Shown here: positions 44,618 through 54,006 of the stretch, piece by piece | Numbering within the stretch: the first letter of the stretch is position 1 | How the letters are laid out: each line of letters opens with the position of its first letter | Origin: Enterococcus_A sp051714485 | Lineage (GTDB): Bacteria > Bacillota > Bacilli > Lactobacillales > Enterococcaceae | Assembly (NCBI RefSeq): GCF_051714485.1 | Contig: NZ_JBIORZ010000001.1 | Location: 372,001 to 436,000 of the forward strand | DNA length: 64,000 nucleotides | Direction: 5' to 3' | The notes under the pieces: model-generated | The model's input: only the letters and a program-made list of their open reading frames with translations | What the model was told of the DNA's origin: nothing | The model's database searches: none | Program-made: the position numbers and the translations under genes

Positions 44618-44977
44618 ATGAAATTAATAGAAACACCATTAAATAGTAATGTTAACTTAGAAACACTATATCCTAATCTAACTAAGTACTTCTTTGATAA
44701 GCGTCAGGCTGTGAAACTGCTTAAGTTGTATGCTTATGATCGTACAAAGATTATCTATGCTGATCGTTATGACACGATTGATCTATTATTATTAAATCGC
44801 AAACGTAAAATCAGTCACAAGGAAGTGGATACAATTATTCATCGTCTGCTGAAAGTGGATCGTGAAGATGTTATCGTGAATGTCGGCTATAAAAAGCAAA
44901 TCATGGACGCAGGCTTGCGGCCTAAAGAGGATTATAAAGATATCATCGCGATAGAATACAAAGTGCCGAAGGATTAA
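44618..44977 (+). CDS. DUF1827 family protein
   Basis: This 119-residue cytoplasmic protein matches the DUF1827 family of lactic acid bacteria: NVNLETLYPNLTKYFFDKRQAVKLLKLYAYDRTKI and the DTIIHRLL region. No function is known. It is monocistronic with its own terminator directly after it, and no feature hints at a role. Confidence 0.75.
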   Translation: MKLIETPLNSNVNLETLYPNLTKYFFDKRQAVKLLKLYAYDRTKIIYADRYDTIDLLLLNRKRKISHKEVDTIIHRLLKVDREDVIVNVGYKKQIMDAGLRPKEDYKDIIAIEYKVPKD

Positions 44978-44983
44978 ACTTTT

Positions 44984-45013
44984 AAAGAAAGACATCATGT
45001 CTTTCTTTTTTTT
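44984..45013 (+). terminator. Terminator of the DUF1827 gene
   Basis: AAAGAAAGACA pairs with TGTCTTTCTTT, followed by a T-run. Confidence 0.85.
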
Positions 45014-45188
45014 TAGGATTTACAGTGTGGATTCACTACTTAACTGGGATAGCAGATATACTAATTATCACTGAGTTTTACCATAAAATTTCTTGTATTG
45101 ACGGGGAGCAAAAGGTACTACCCCAGAACTCTTGTGATATAATAAATGAAATAGTTTAAATTACTAAAAACAAATGAGGAGCATGACT

Positions 45189-46661
45189 ATGAAAAAGTTG
45201 TACGAAGATGACAGTTTGACACTTCATACGGATCTTTATCAAATCAACATGATGAAGACTTATTGGGAGACAGGCCGGGCTGATCTTCATGCCGTATTTG
45301 AGTGTTATTTCCGCAATATGCCATTCGATAATGGCTATGTCATCTTTGCTGGATTAGAGCGTCTTGTTAAATATTTGGAAAAATTGACCTTTAGTGAAAG
45401 TGATTTGGCGTACTTATCTGAGGTTGAAAAATACCCGACAGACTTCATCGAGTATTTACGAGATTTCAAATTCGTATGTACGGTCCGTTCTGCGGTGGAA
45501 GGCGAGTTGGTCTTCAATAATGAACCGATTATTCAGGTAGAGGGACCATTACTACAGTGTCAGTTGGTAGAAACGGCGCTTCTAAACATCGTAAATTTCC
45601 AAACCCTGATCGCTACTAAAGCCGCTCGAATCAAATCAGTGATCGGTGAAGATCCATTACTGGAATTTGGTACACGACGTGCTCAAGAGCTGGATGCAGC
45701 ACTTTGGGGAACAAGAGCAGCATATATCGGCGGTGCCGATGCGACAAGTAACGTGCGAGCAGGCAAGATTTTCGGGATTCCAGATAGCGGAACTCATGCT
45801 CATTCATTGATTCAATCCTACGGTAACGACTACGATGGCTTCAAAGCGTATGCTGAAACGCATCGTGACTGTGTCTTTTTAGTAGATACCTATGACACCA
45901 TTAAATCAGGTGTTCCAAATGCGATTAAAGTCGCAAAAGAAATGGGTGATAAGATTAATTTCTTAGGGGTGCGAATTGATAGCGGGGACATGGCTTACAT
46001 TTCAAAACGCGTACGCCAACAATTAGATGAAGCTGGTTTTCCTGATGCGAAAATTTACGCTTCAAATGATCTGGATGAGAGCACGATTCAAAACTTGAAG
46101 ATGCAACACGCTAAGATCGATGTCTGGGGTGTTGGTACAAAACTTATCACTGCGTACGACCAACCAGCACTTGGCGCAGTTTTCAAACTAGTTTCAATTG
46201 AAAATGAGAACGGAGAGATGATGGATACCATCAAACTTTCCAGTAATGCAGAAAAGGTCACAACGCCAGGCAAAAAACAAGTTTGGCGTATTACTCGTAA
46301 ATCTGACGGAAAGTCAGAAGGAGATTACGTGACATTGTGGGATGAGGATCCGCGGGAAGAAAAAGAAATCTATATGTTCCATCCGGTTTATCCTTATATC
46401 AATAAAACAGTGAAAAATTTCGAGGCGCGTCCAGTTCTTAAAGATATCTTTGTAGACGGGCAACGTGTTTATGAGTTGCCTGATTTAGAAGAGGTCAAAC
46501 AAACTGCTAAGGAAAGTCTTGACTCATTATGGGAAGAATACAAACGTGATTTGAATCCACAAAAATATCCTGTTGATCTTTCTACAGATTGTTGGAACCA
46601 TAAAAACAAAATTATGGACCAAGTACGTAAGTCTGTGGTAAAAACGGAACAAGAAGATTAA
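45189..46661 (+). CDS. pncB: Nicotinate phosphoribosyltransferase
   Basis: This 490-residue enzyme makes nicotinate mononucleotide from nicotinate and PRPP, the entry of NAD salvage. It has the N-terminal LHTDLYQINMMKTYWETG, EFGTRRAQ, GGADATSNV and GIPDSGTHAHS (catalytic His region), and LGVRIDSGDMAY motifs. I start at ATG 45189, 7 bases after AGGAG; upstream ATGs overlap that site. nadE follows 15 bp downstream as the operon partner. Confidence 0.95.
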   Translation: MKKLYEDDSLTLHTDLYQINMMKTYWETGRADLHAVFECYFRNMPFDNGYVIFAGLERLVKYLEKLTFSESDLAYLSEVEKYPTDFIEYLRDFKFVCTVRSAVEGELVFNNEPIIQVEGPLLQCQLVETALLNIVNFQTLIATKAARIKSVIGEDPLLEFGTRRAQELDAALWGTRAAYIGGADATSNVRAGKIFGIPDSGTHAHSLIQSYGNDYDGFKAYAETHRDCVFLVDTYDTIKSGVPNAIKVAKEMGDKINFLGVRIDSGDMAYISKRVRQQLDEAGFPDAKIYASNDLDESTIQNLKMQHAKIDVWGVGTKLITAYDQPALGAVFKLVSIENENGEMMDTIKLSSNAEKVTTPGKKQVWRITRKSDGKSEGDYVTLWDEDPREEKEIYMFHPVYPYINKTVKNFEARPVLKDIFVDGQRVYELPDLEEVKQTAKESLDSLWEEYKRDLNPQKYPVDLSTDCWNHKNKIMDQVRKSVVKTEQED

Positions 46662-46676
46662 AGGAGTGGAGTTGTC

Positions 46677-47501
46677 ATGACGTTACAAGAAGAAATCATT
46701 AAAGAGCTAGGGACCAATCCGCAGATTGATCCGCAAGAGGAAATTCGTAAAAGCGTCGAATTTCTAAAGGCATATCTTAAGAAATACTCATTCTTAAAAT
46801 CACTTGTGTTAGGGATCAGCGGAGGACAAGATTCTTCATTAGCAGGTCGTCTTGCACAACTAGCAATGGAAGAAATGCGTCAAGAAACAGGGGATGACGC
46901 TTATAAATTTATCGCTGTTCGCCTACCTTATGGAGATCAAGCGGATGAGGCTGATGCCAAAAGAGCGTTAGACTTTATTAAACCGGATATTAGTTTGAGT
47001 GTAAATATCAAGGGAGCTGTTGATGCGGAAGTTGCTGCACTGGAAGAAGCAGGTGCTACCATCAGCGACTTCAATAAAGGAAATATCAAAGCACGTCAAC
47101 GAATGATTACACAATATGGTATCGCAGGAGACAATCAAGGAGCCGTGATTGGAACAGACCATGCAGCTGAAAACATTACTGGTTTCTTTACGAAATTTGG
47201 TGATGGCGGTGCGGACATTTTACCGTTGTTCCGTTTGAATAAGCGGCAAGGGAAAAAATTGTTGAAGGAATTGGGTGCCGATGAAGCGTTGTATTTAAAA
47301 ATTCCAACGGCCGATTTGGAAGATGGCAAACCATTGATTGCTGATGAAGTTGCATTAGGAGTTACCTATGATGATATTGATGATTACTTAGAAGGTAAGA
47401 AGATTGATTCGGAGGCACAAGCAACGATTGAAAATTGGTGGAATAAGACTCAGCACAAACGTCATTTGCCGATCACGATTTTTGATGATTTTTGGAAATA
47501 G
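46677..47501 (+). CDS. nadE: Ammonia-dependent NAD synthetase
   Basis: This 274-residue enzyme converts nicotinate adenine dinucleotide to NAD. It has the PP-loop GISGGQDSS (about residues 46-54), GTDHAAENITGFFTKFGDGGADI and the C-terminal KRHLPITIFDDFW segment. It lacks a glutaminase domain, so it uses ammonia. It follows pncB with AAGGAG upstream. Confidence 0.96.
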   Translation: MTLQEEIIKELGTNPQIDPQEEIRKSVEFLKAYLKKYSFLKSLVLGISGGQDSSLAGRLAQLAMEEMRQETGDDAYKFIAVRLPYGDQADEADAKRALDFIKPDISLSVNIKGAVDAEVAALEEAGATISDFNKGNIKARQRMITQYGIAGDNQGAVIGTDHAAENITGFFTKFGDGGADILPLFRLNKRQGKKLLKELGADEALYLKIPTADLEDGKPLIADEVALGVTYDDIDDYLEGKKIDSEAQATIENWWNKTQHKRHLPITIFDDFWK

Positions 47502-47513
47502 TAATGACCTTGG

Positions 47514-47546
47514 CCTAGTGGAGCGCTGTCTGCACTAGGTTTTTTT
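47514..47546 (+). terminator. Terminator of pncB-nadE
   Basis: CCTAGTG pairs with CACTAGG over a 12-base loop, followed by a seven-T run. Confidence 0.85.
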
Positions 47547-47752
47547 GCGTAATAAATAAATGTACAGTCTGAGGATATGGAGATCGTTGTTTTCATCTTG
47601 CTGTTCTTTACTTTCCATGGTTTTCTCGCTAAAATATTTAAGATGTCTTTCAAACTTTTCATAGTTTAGGTAAAGTTTGGGAAGACTGAATTTTTTTCAG
47701 AGACAATAATGGTAAAGTAATCTTAGTTAGATGAAATACGTGATAAGCACCA

Positions 47753-47782
47753 AACGCATTTTTCATAGTTGAAAAATGCGTT
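47753..47782 (+). other. Perfect hairpin in the leader of the LtaS-like gene
   Basis: AACGCATTTTTCA pairs perfectly with TGAAAAATGCGTT over a 4-base loop, 18 bases before the start codon. No T-run follows, so it may be an operator or an RNA structure affecting translation. The rest of 47547-47800 holds no gene I can support. Confidence 0.55.
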
Positions 47783-47800
47783 CATGAATGGGAGAGATAT

Positions 47801-49606
47801 ATGCAAAAGCTTCGACAACTTCCTTGGCGTCAGTTACTAAAAGTGATTGGTGTGGTAGGGTTAATTATTATTTCAAATCTTTTTTTTCAACTGACCCAAA
47901 ATGATTTTTCTTTTGATTTAGCATTCAAATTTGCGTTTTCTTGGCATACAGAAAAATTCTTTTTAGGCTGTTTTGTATTATTCATTTTTTATGGTTGGAT
48001 CAGCAGTTTTTTAGGGTCGTTAAGGTCAGGGAGTGTATTTTATGTCTTAACGGTGACTGGTGTAGGTATTGCCAACTATTTGAAAATGAAGTATCGAATG
48101 GAGCCGATTTATCCTGATGATTTGAAAATGATCACGGAGTTTGGAATGATTCGCGATATGGTTGGGATACCTGTATTCATTTTGTTTTTACTACTTTTGG
48201 CCACCGGTATTATTTTGATTGTTTTTAGTCTGAAAAGAAGTTTAAAATTGGAAAAGAAACGTCAATGGTTCCGTCTAGGCTTTTTTATTTTGACTAGCGG
48301 CTTGCTGCTTTATGTGGGTAGTTTTAATCAAGAAGGAAATTTGTTGCGAAAGGCGTACAATAAAACGGCTTTATGGATTCCTTATAGTCAGAAGATGAAT
48401 TATTACAATACTGGATTCATGGGCGGATTTTTGTACAATCTGCCGGTGGAAGCGATGGAAAAACCAGAGAATTATTCGGCGGCGGCTGTAAAAAAAGTAG
48501 CCAAGGAATACCAAGTGGATAAAAATGAAAATTCAACCGAAAAGCCAAATATCGTTTATGTGATGAGTGAAAGTTTTTCTGATCCAGAACGGTTAAATGG
48601 GTTAGAGGTTCTAGGTGGAGATCCGCTTCAGGACTATCGCACGATGGCGGATAAAACATATAGCGGTCAAATGTTATCCCAAAACTATGGCGGCGGAACG
48701 GCGAATATTGAATTCGAAGCGTTGACGGGTTTTTCGATGGAACTCTTCAATGCGCAAATGACAACTCCATATACGATGCTCGTGCCAGAGTTCGATTCTT
48801 TTCCTTCATTAGTAGGAACATTAAAAGAACGAGGCTACGAAACGACAGCGATTCATCCTTACAATACATCAATGTATAAACGAAAAGATGTTTATAAAAC
48901 TTTTGGCTTTGATCAGTTTCTGGATGAAAGTACGATGAAACATACGGATAAGATCGAAAATAATCCCTATATTTCTGACGCAGCAGCGTACCAAGAAATT
49001 TTTGATCAATTAGAAAAAAATGAAAAGCCGCAATTTCTGCACCTTGTAACGATGCAGACTCATATGCCTTATGAGAATAAATATGAAGATTTGCCATATG
49101 TTGTTCGAGGGGATAACAGTTCAGCTGTAAGAAGTTACCTGCAGGATATTGCCTATAGCAGCGAAGCGTTGAAAGACTTTTTGGAAAAGTTAGACGATTT
49201 GCCAGAACGAACGTTAGTTGTTTTTTGGGGAGATCATTTACCGGGAATTTATTCAGATGAGATTCAAACTGAAAACCAGGGGCATCAATTGCACGAAACA
49301 GAATTTTTGATGTATGACAACCGCCATCAATTGAACAATCAGCAAGTCACGACCAGCCCGTTTTATTTTGCGGCGGACCTCTTTCAACAAGGGAGACTTC
49401 AAATGACTGGCTTTCAGAATTTATTAGTTGCATTACAAAAAGAATTGCCTGCATTTGAAAAGGGAATGTATTATCAAAGTGGTCAGTGGTTCAAAGAAGC
49501 TCGATTAAATCAGAAACAAGAAAAGATTTATCAGGATTATCAAATGATTCAATACGATATTACGGCTGGTAATCAATACAGCTTGAAAGAAAAATTCTTT
49601 GATTAA
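47801..49606 (+). CDS. LTA-synthase-type sulfatase-fold phosphotransferase
   Basis: This 601-residue protein has four or five N-terminal helices (about residues 12-175), an extracellular linker, and a sulfatase-fold domain (about 235-560). The catalytic nucleophile is likely the Thr in NYGGGTANIEFEALTG. Metal-site segments are VMSESFSDP near the start of the domain and VVFWGDHLPG near the end. The LtaS family transfers glycerol phosphate or related groups at the cell surface. The SFSDP form is a distinct subgroup from LtaS itself, so the exact product is uncertain. It is followed by the TtcA-like gene. Confidence 0.85.
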   Translation: MQKLRQLPWRQLLKVIGVVGLIIISNLFFQLTQNDFSFDLAFKFAFSWHTEKFFLGCFVLFIFYGWISSFLGSLRSGSVFYVLTVTGVGIANYLKMKYRMEPIYPDDLKMITEFGMIRDMVGIPVFILFLLLLATGIILIVFSLKRSLKLEKKRQWFRLGFFILTSGLLLYVGSFNQEGNLLRKAYNKTALWIPYSQKMNYYNTGFMGGFLYNLPVEAMEKPENYSAAAVKKVAKEYQVDKNENSTEKPNIVYVMSESFSDPERLNGLEVLGGDPLQDYRTMADKTYSGQMLSQNYGGGTANIEFEALTGFSMELFNAQMTTPYTMLVPEFDSFPSLVGTLKERGYETTAIHPYNTSMYKRKDVYKTFGFDQFLDESTMKHTDKIENNPYISDAAAYQEIFDQLEKNEKPQFLHLVTMQTHMPYENKYEDLPYVVRGDNSSAVRSYLQDIAYSSEALKDFLEKLDDLPERTLVVFWGDHLPGIYSDEIQTENQGHQLHETEFLMYDNRHQLNNQQVTTSPFYFAADLFQQGRLQMTGFQNLLVALQKELPAFEKGMYYQSGQWFKEARLNQKQEKIYQDYQMIQYDITAGNQYSLKEKFFD

Positions 49607-49629
49607 ACAGATGGACTAAGGGAGTAAGT

Positions 49630-50376
49630 ATGGGATTCAAAAAGAAAGACAATCAGAGTTATTATAATCCGCTACGTCGTGCTATTTTAAATCACCAAAT
49701 GATCGAGGCTGGTGATAAAGTAGCGATTGGCATGAGCGGTGGAAAAGACAGCACGACATTGCTCTATTTATTAGATAGAATCAGGCGTCAAGGACGCTTA
49801 GGGTTTGATTTTGAGATCGTACCGATTTCTCTTGATATGGGTTTTGCCGGTTGTGATATCGCGCCAATGCGAGCTTTTGTGGAAAGTCTAGGATATAACT
49901 TAGAGGTTGTTCCGACCAATATTGCTAAGGTGGTATTTGATATTCGAGAGGAGAAATCACCCTGTTCTTTATGTGCAAAGCTGCGCAGAGGGATTTTATA
50001 CAATCGAGCCAGTGAATTAGGCTGTCAAAAAGTTGCTTTAGGCCACCATGTGGACGATGCAATTGAAACTTATTTTATGAACTTTTTGTTTCACGGGCGA
50101 ATGAATAGCTTTGAACCGAAAAGCTATTTATCAAAGACAAACGTAACATTAGTCCGTCCGATGATCTATTTGGAGGAAAAACAAATCATCCGACTTGTGA
50201 AACGCGAGGAGCTGCCGGTCGTTTTTAATCCTTGTCCTGTGGATAAGAAAACGAAGCGTGAAGAAATCAAAAATCTAGTAACAAGCGTTGCTAAAAACTA
50301 CCCTGATATCCGAGAAAAGTTTATAATGAGCATGGAACAAGGAACAGCTGAAGATTTTTGGACAAAAAGTCTCTAG
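49630..50376 (+). CDS. TtcA-like PP-loop tRNA sulfurtransferase
   Basis: This 248-residue protein has the PP-loop GMSGGKDSTTLLYLL (about residues 34-48), a CxxC (PCSLCAKLRRG, about 112-115) and GHHVDDAIETYFMN. TtcA adds sulfur at position 2 of cytidine 32 of some tRNAs. The downstream Cys NPCPVDKKT is also typical. A role in tRNA thiolation is likely, but Firmicute members may act on other positions. Confidence 0.82.
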   Translation: MGFKKKDNQSYYNPLRRAILNHQMIEAGDKVAIGMSGGKDSTTLLYLLDRIRRQGRLGFDFEIVPISLDMGFAGCDIAPMRAFVESLGYNLEVVPTNIAKVVFDIREEKSPCSLCAKLRRGILYNRASELGCQKVALGHHVDDAIETYFMNFLFHGRMNSFEPKSYLSKTNVTLVRPMIYLEEKQIIRLVKREELPVVFNPCPVDKKTKREEIKNLVTSVAKNYPDIREKFIMSMEQGTAEDFWTKSL

Positions 50377-50413
50377 TGGAAGCTCTTACAATCGATTATT
50401 TTAAAAGTAGTGA

Positions 50414-50443
50414 TTGTATTCCCGCCTTTTCTCATGCTATAAT
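50414..50443 (+). promoter_or_regulatory. Promoter of the riboswitch-ATPase transcript
   Basis: TTGTAT (50414-50419), 18-bp spacer and an extended -10 TGCTATAAT ending at 50443 start the riboswitch transcript. Confidence 0.65.
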
Positions 50444-50454
50444 TCGTTTTGTAT

Positions 50455-50582
50455 TCATGAGGGAGTAACTAGCAGCGCAAGCTGTGGCAACGCCACCAGC
50501 AAGAAAAAGATATTTTTCTGGTGTTGTCTTAAATAGTGAGACTTATGTATGTGTCTTTCGCATACACAAGTCTATTTTTTTT
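50455..50582 (+). ncRNA. yybP-ykoY (Mn2+) type riboswitch with terminator
   Basis: The leader has the GGGAGTA start, a small GCAGCGCAAGCTGT hairpin and an ACGCCACC element, then pairing CATGAG (50456-50461) with CTTATG (50543-50548) as P1. The P1 3' strand is also part of the next hairpin, AGACTTATGTATG with CATACACAAGTCT plus T-run (50539-50582), a terminator. Forming P1 would prevent the terminator, as in a Mn2+-on switch. It lies 37 bp upstream of a P-type ATPase, the usual context. The motif match is by eye. Confidence 0.72.
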
Positions 50583-50618
50583 ACTTCCAAAAGGAACACT
50601 AATTTAAGGAGGATAATA

Positions 50619-53294
50619 ATGTCGGAGGAGAAAAAACAACAACTGATAAAGCCTTATTACACTGAGGAAACAGAACAGGTTTTAGCAGAAGTTCAAACAA
50701 CAGAAGAAGGGTTAACATCTGCTGAAGCAGAAAAGCGCCTAGGCGAGTTTGGTTTGAATGAATTAGAAGAGGGCGAAAAGAAAAGTATGTTCGCTCGCTT
50801 CATGGAACAGTTTAAAGATTTGATGATTATTGTCTTATTGTTTGCGGCAATCATCTCCGCAGTTGTTTCTCATGAAGTGGTAGACTCGATCATTATCTTG
50901 GCCGTGGTGATTATCAATGCGGTGATGGGTGTGGTGCAAGAATCCAAGGCTGAGCAAGCTATTGAAGCATTGCGTGAAATGTCAACGCCAAATGCGAATG
51001 TTTTACGAGACGGTCATATAAGCTCTGTAAAATCAACAGACCTTGTTCCTGGCGATATCGTGATGTTGGAAGCTGGCGATGTAGTACCAGCAGATTTGCG
51101 TTTGATCGAAGTCGCTTCTTTAAAAATTGAAGAAGCAGCGTTGACAGGAGAATCTGTTCCAGTTGAAAAAGAATTGATTGTGATTAATGATGGTGAAGTT
51201 GGTATTGGTGATCGTGTCAATATGGCTTATTCAAATAGTAATGTGACTTACGGTCGTGGTAAAGGTGTTGTAGTCAACACTGGAATGAACACCGAAGTCG
51301 GAAAAATTGCCGGTATGCTGGCACAAGCAGATGAGACAGAAACACCGTTGAAAGCGAACTTAAATCAGTTAAGTAAATTCTTGACGATCGCGATCATCAT
51401 CATCGCAGTGATTATGTTTGTTGTCGGAATCGTATTTAATGATACTTCTTGGGTTGATATGCTGTTAACGTCTATTTCATTAGCGGTTGCGGCTATCCCA
51501 GAAGGACTGCCTGCGATCGTTACGATCATCCTTGCTTTAGGAACACAAGTGATGGCTAAACGGAACTCTGTGATTCGTAAATTGCCTGCGGTTGAAACAT
51601 TAGGTTCAACGGATATCATTGCTTCAGATAAAACAGGTACATTAACTCTAAACCAAATGACGGTTGAAAAATTATATGTTGATAACCATCAATTTGATGC
51701 GCATGGTGAAGTTCCTAGCGACAGTATGGCGATGAAAGTCATGAACTATGCCAATGATACAAAAATTGCTCAAGACGGTAGTTTGATCGGTGATCCGACA
51801 GAAACTGCGTTGGTACAATTTGGTTTGAACAACGCCTTTGATGTCCGTGAAAAAGTAGCTGAAGAACCTCGTGTTGGTGAGTTGCCTTTTGATTCAGATC
51901 GTAAATTAATGAGCACGCTGCATGAAGAAAAAGATGGAAAAATTCTGGTTGCTGTTAAAGGTGCCCCAGATGTCTTGCTCGATCGTGCGTCTCAAATTCT
52001 GTTAAATGGTCAAGTTGTACCTATGACGGACAAAGAAAAACAAGATATTTTAGCGAATAACAAAGACATGGCCCAACAAGCGTTACGTGTGTTAGGGATG
52101 GCTTACAAGTACGTTGATCACGTTCCAGTTGAATTGGAATCTGAGATCGTCGAAAATGATTTGATCTTTGCTGGTTTAGTCGGCATGATCGACCCAGAAC
52201 GTGCGGAAGCAGCCGAAGCAGTACGTGTGGCTAAAGAAGCCGGCGTGCGTCCAATTATGATTACCGGAGACCACAAGGATACTGCCGAAGCAATCGCTGC
52301 TCGTCTAGGGATCATCGAAAAAGGTGATGACGACTCCGTCTTGACTGGTGCGCAATTAAACGAAATGTCTGATGAAGAATTTGCGCAAAAAGTTGAACAT
52401 TACTCGGTTTATGCCCGCGTTTCGCCAGAACACAAAGTTCGTATCGTGAAAGCATGGCAAAAAGAAGGCAAAGTGGTTGCAATGACTGGTGATGGTGTCA
52501 ATGATGCACCAGCCTTGAAACAAGCTGATATCGGAATTGGTATGGGGATCACGGGTACGGAAGTTTCTAAAGGTGCTTCTGACATGGTTCTTGCCGATGA
52601 TAACTTCGCGACAATCGTTGTAGCAGTTGAAGAAGGACGTAAAGTCTTCTCAAATATCCAAAAAGCGGTTCAGTATTTGTTAGCAGCGAACTTGGGTGAA
52701 GTATTGACCCTGTTTATTGCAACGTTACTTGGTTGGGATACCTTATTACCTATCCATTTGTTGTGGATTAACCTGGTAACTGACACATTCCCAGCGATTG
52801 CGTTAGGGATGGAACCTGCTGAAAAAGATTTGATGCAGCACAAACCTCGCGGCCGCAGCTCGAACCTATTCTCTGGTGGTGTTTTCTCTAGTATCATCTA
52901 CCAAGGGATTTTAGAAGCGGGCACAGTCTTGTTTGTTTACTGGTCTGCGATTCAATGGCCGGTTCATACAAGCTATGCGGATATCCATTCTGATGCATTG
53001 ACGATGGCCTTTGCGACATTAGGATTGATGCAGTTGTTCCATGCCTTCAACGTGAAATCCGTTCATCAATCATTGTTTAAAGTTGGGCCGTTCCGCAACA
53101 AGAGTTTCAACTGGGCGATCCTGCTATCCTTTGTATTGATGATGGTGATCATCGTTGTTCCAGGACTAAACGATATTTTCCGTGTTGCTCATCTTGATTT
53201 ATACCAATGGGGAATCGTAATTGGGGCATCCTTTGCGATCATTCCAATCGTTGAAATAGTAAAAGCATTCCAACGAGGAGCACAAAAAAAATAA
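50619..53294 (+). CDS. P-type Ca2+/Mn2+-class cation-transporting ATPase
   Basis: This 891-residue membrane ATPase is of the P2A class. It has the N-terminal cation_ATPase_N region, the actuator TGES loop (ALTGESVPVEK), the M4 motif AIPEGLPAIVTIILALG, phosphorylation site DKTGTLTLNQM, KGAPDV, the TGDGVNDAPALKQADIGIGMG hinge and six C-terminal helices. It probably exports Ca2+ or Mn2+. I start at ATG 50619, 6 bases after AAGGAGG; an upstream in-frame ATG lies inside the riboswitch. Control by the manganese riboswitch favours a Mn2+ detoxification role. Confidence 0.93.
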   Translation: MSEEKKQQLIKPYYTEETEQVLAEVQTTEEGLTSAEAEKRLGEFGLNELEEGEKKSMFARFMEQFKDLMIIVLLFAAIISAVVSHEVVDSIIILAVVIINAVMGVVQESKAEQAIEALREMSTPNANVLRDGHISSVKSTDLVPGDIVMLEAGDVVPADLRLIEVASLKIEEAALTGESVPVEKELIVINDGEVGIGDRVNMAYSNSNVTYGRGKGVVVNTGMNTEVGKIAGMLAQADETETPLKANLNQLSKFLTIAIIIIAVIMFVVGIVFNDTSWVDMLLTSISLAVAAIPEGLPAIVTIILALGTQVMAKRNSVIRKLPAVETLGSTDIIASDKTGTLTLNQMTVEKLYVDNHQFDAHGEVPSDSMAMKVMNYANDTKIAQDGSLIGDPTETALVQFGLNNAFDVREKVAEEPRVGELPFDSDRKLMSTLHEEKDGKILVAVKGAPDVLLDRASQILLNGQVVPMTDKEKQDILANNKDMAQQALRVLGMAYKYVDHVPVELESEIVENDLIFAGLVGMIDPERAEAAEAVRVAKEAGVRPIMITGDHKDTAEAIAARLGIIEKGDDDSVLTGAQLNEMSDEEFAQKVEHYSVYARVSPEHKVRIVKAWQKEGKVVAMTGDGVNDAPALKQADIGIGMGITGTEVSKGASDMVLADDNFATIVVAVEEGRKVFSNIQKAVQYLLAANLGEVLTLFIATLLGWDTLLPIHLLWINLVTDTFPAIALGMEPAEKDLMQHKPRGRSSNLFSGGVFSSIIYQGILEAGTVLFVYWSAIQWPVHTSYADIHSDALTMAFATLGLMQLFHAFNVKSVHQSLFKVGPFRNKSFNWAILLSFVLMMVIIVVPGLNDIFRVAHLDLYQWGIVIGASFAIIPIVEIVKAFQRGAQKK

Positions 53295-53301
53295 AGTAAC
53301 G

Positions 53302-53348
53302 AAAAGATCGCATGAAACCAATTTTGCTGGTTTTCATGCGATCTTTTT
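53302..53348. terminator. Bidirectional terminator between ATPase and GNAT genes
   Basis: AAAAGATCGCATGAAA pairs with TTTCATGCGATCTTTT with terminal A- and T-runs, ending the two convergent genes. Confidence 0.88.
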
Positions 53349-53853
53349 ATTTGATCAATGCATACATTTGCATATCTTTTAATTCACCATTTTTTATTGC
53401 GTTTTTCCGTAGTGTCCCTTCGAATTGAAAACCGCATTTTTCTAGTACACGGCAGGAGCCTCGGTTCGTTGAGAATGGTTCCGCGAATATTCGAATAATA
53501 TCTGTTTCCGCAAAAATATAATCTGTCAGCTGCTTGGCAGCTTTTGTTCCGATCTCTTGCCCCCAATAATTTTCAGCTAAGTAATAGCCCATTTCAGCTG
53601 TTTGGCGATGGATATTTTCACAGCGAAAAGCGCCGATGCTGCCGATCGCCTCATTTTCACCATTAACGATCGCAAATGCAAAAGTTTTCGTTGGGTCGGC
53701 TGCAAGCATTTCATGAATAAAATCCAGTGCATCTTTTTCAGTATAAGGAAAGGGGAGCCCGTCTCTTAAATTATCTTGAATTTTTTTATTATTTAACATT
53801 CCCGCTAAAGCCTTTGCATCGCCCAGCTGCCAATTTCGAATGATCGTATCCAT
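53347..53853 (-). CDS. GNAT-family N-acetyltransferase (RimJ/RimL type)
   Basis: This 168-residue enzyme has the acetyl-CoA-binding fold: IGSIGAFRCENIHRQTAEMGYYLAENYWGQEIGTKAAKQLTDYIF and a C-terminal SCRVLEKCGFQFEGTLRKNAIKNG typical of RimJ/RimL and SpeG-like proteins. The substrate is unknown. I start at ATG 53853, preceded by GGGAGG. Confidence 0.88.
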   Translation of the reverse strand: MDTIIRNWQLGDAKALAGMLNNKKIQDNLRDGLPFPYTEKDALDFIHEMLAADPTKTFAFAIVNGENEAIGSIGAFRCENIHRQTAEMGYYLAENYWGQEIGTKAAKQLTDYIFAETDIIRIFAEPFSTNRGSCRVLEKCGFQFEGTLRKNAIKNGELKDMQMYALIK

Positions 53854-54006
53854 AAACCAACCTCCCAAAGAATTATATTTCTTAAAAGGGTACCATCAAT
53901 TAAGACAGAAATGAAGTCATTTCTTAATATTTTCTGAGCCGCTTTGCATATTGAGTAAAAATCGGTAAAATGAAGATATCAAAAGATAGAAAGTAGGAAT
54001 CGATCA

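Noticed and set aside
47562..47574. TACAGTCTGAGGA, identical to 13 bp spanning the right end of the insertion sequence and its flank
   Set aside because: The match ends after 13 bp and includes bases of the target site rather than only the element, so it is probably chance and not a second IS remnant.
50484..50618. Longer P-type ATPase starting at an upstream ATG
   Set aside because: The added segment is translated from the riboswitch and terminator; ATG 50619 has AAGGAGG at good spacing.
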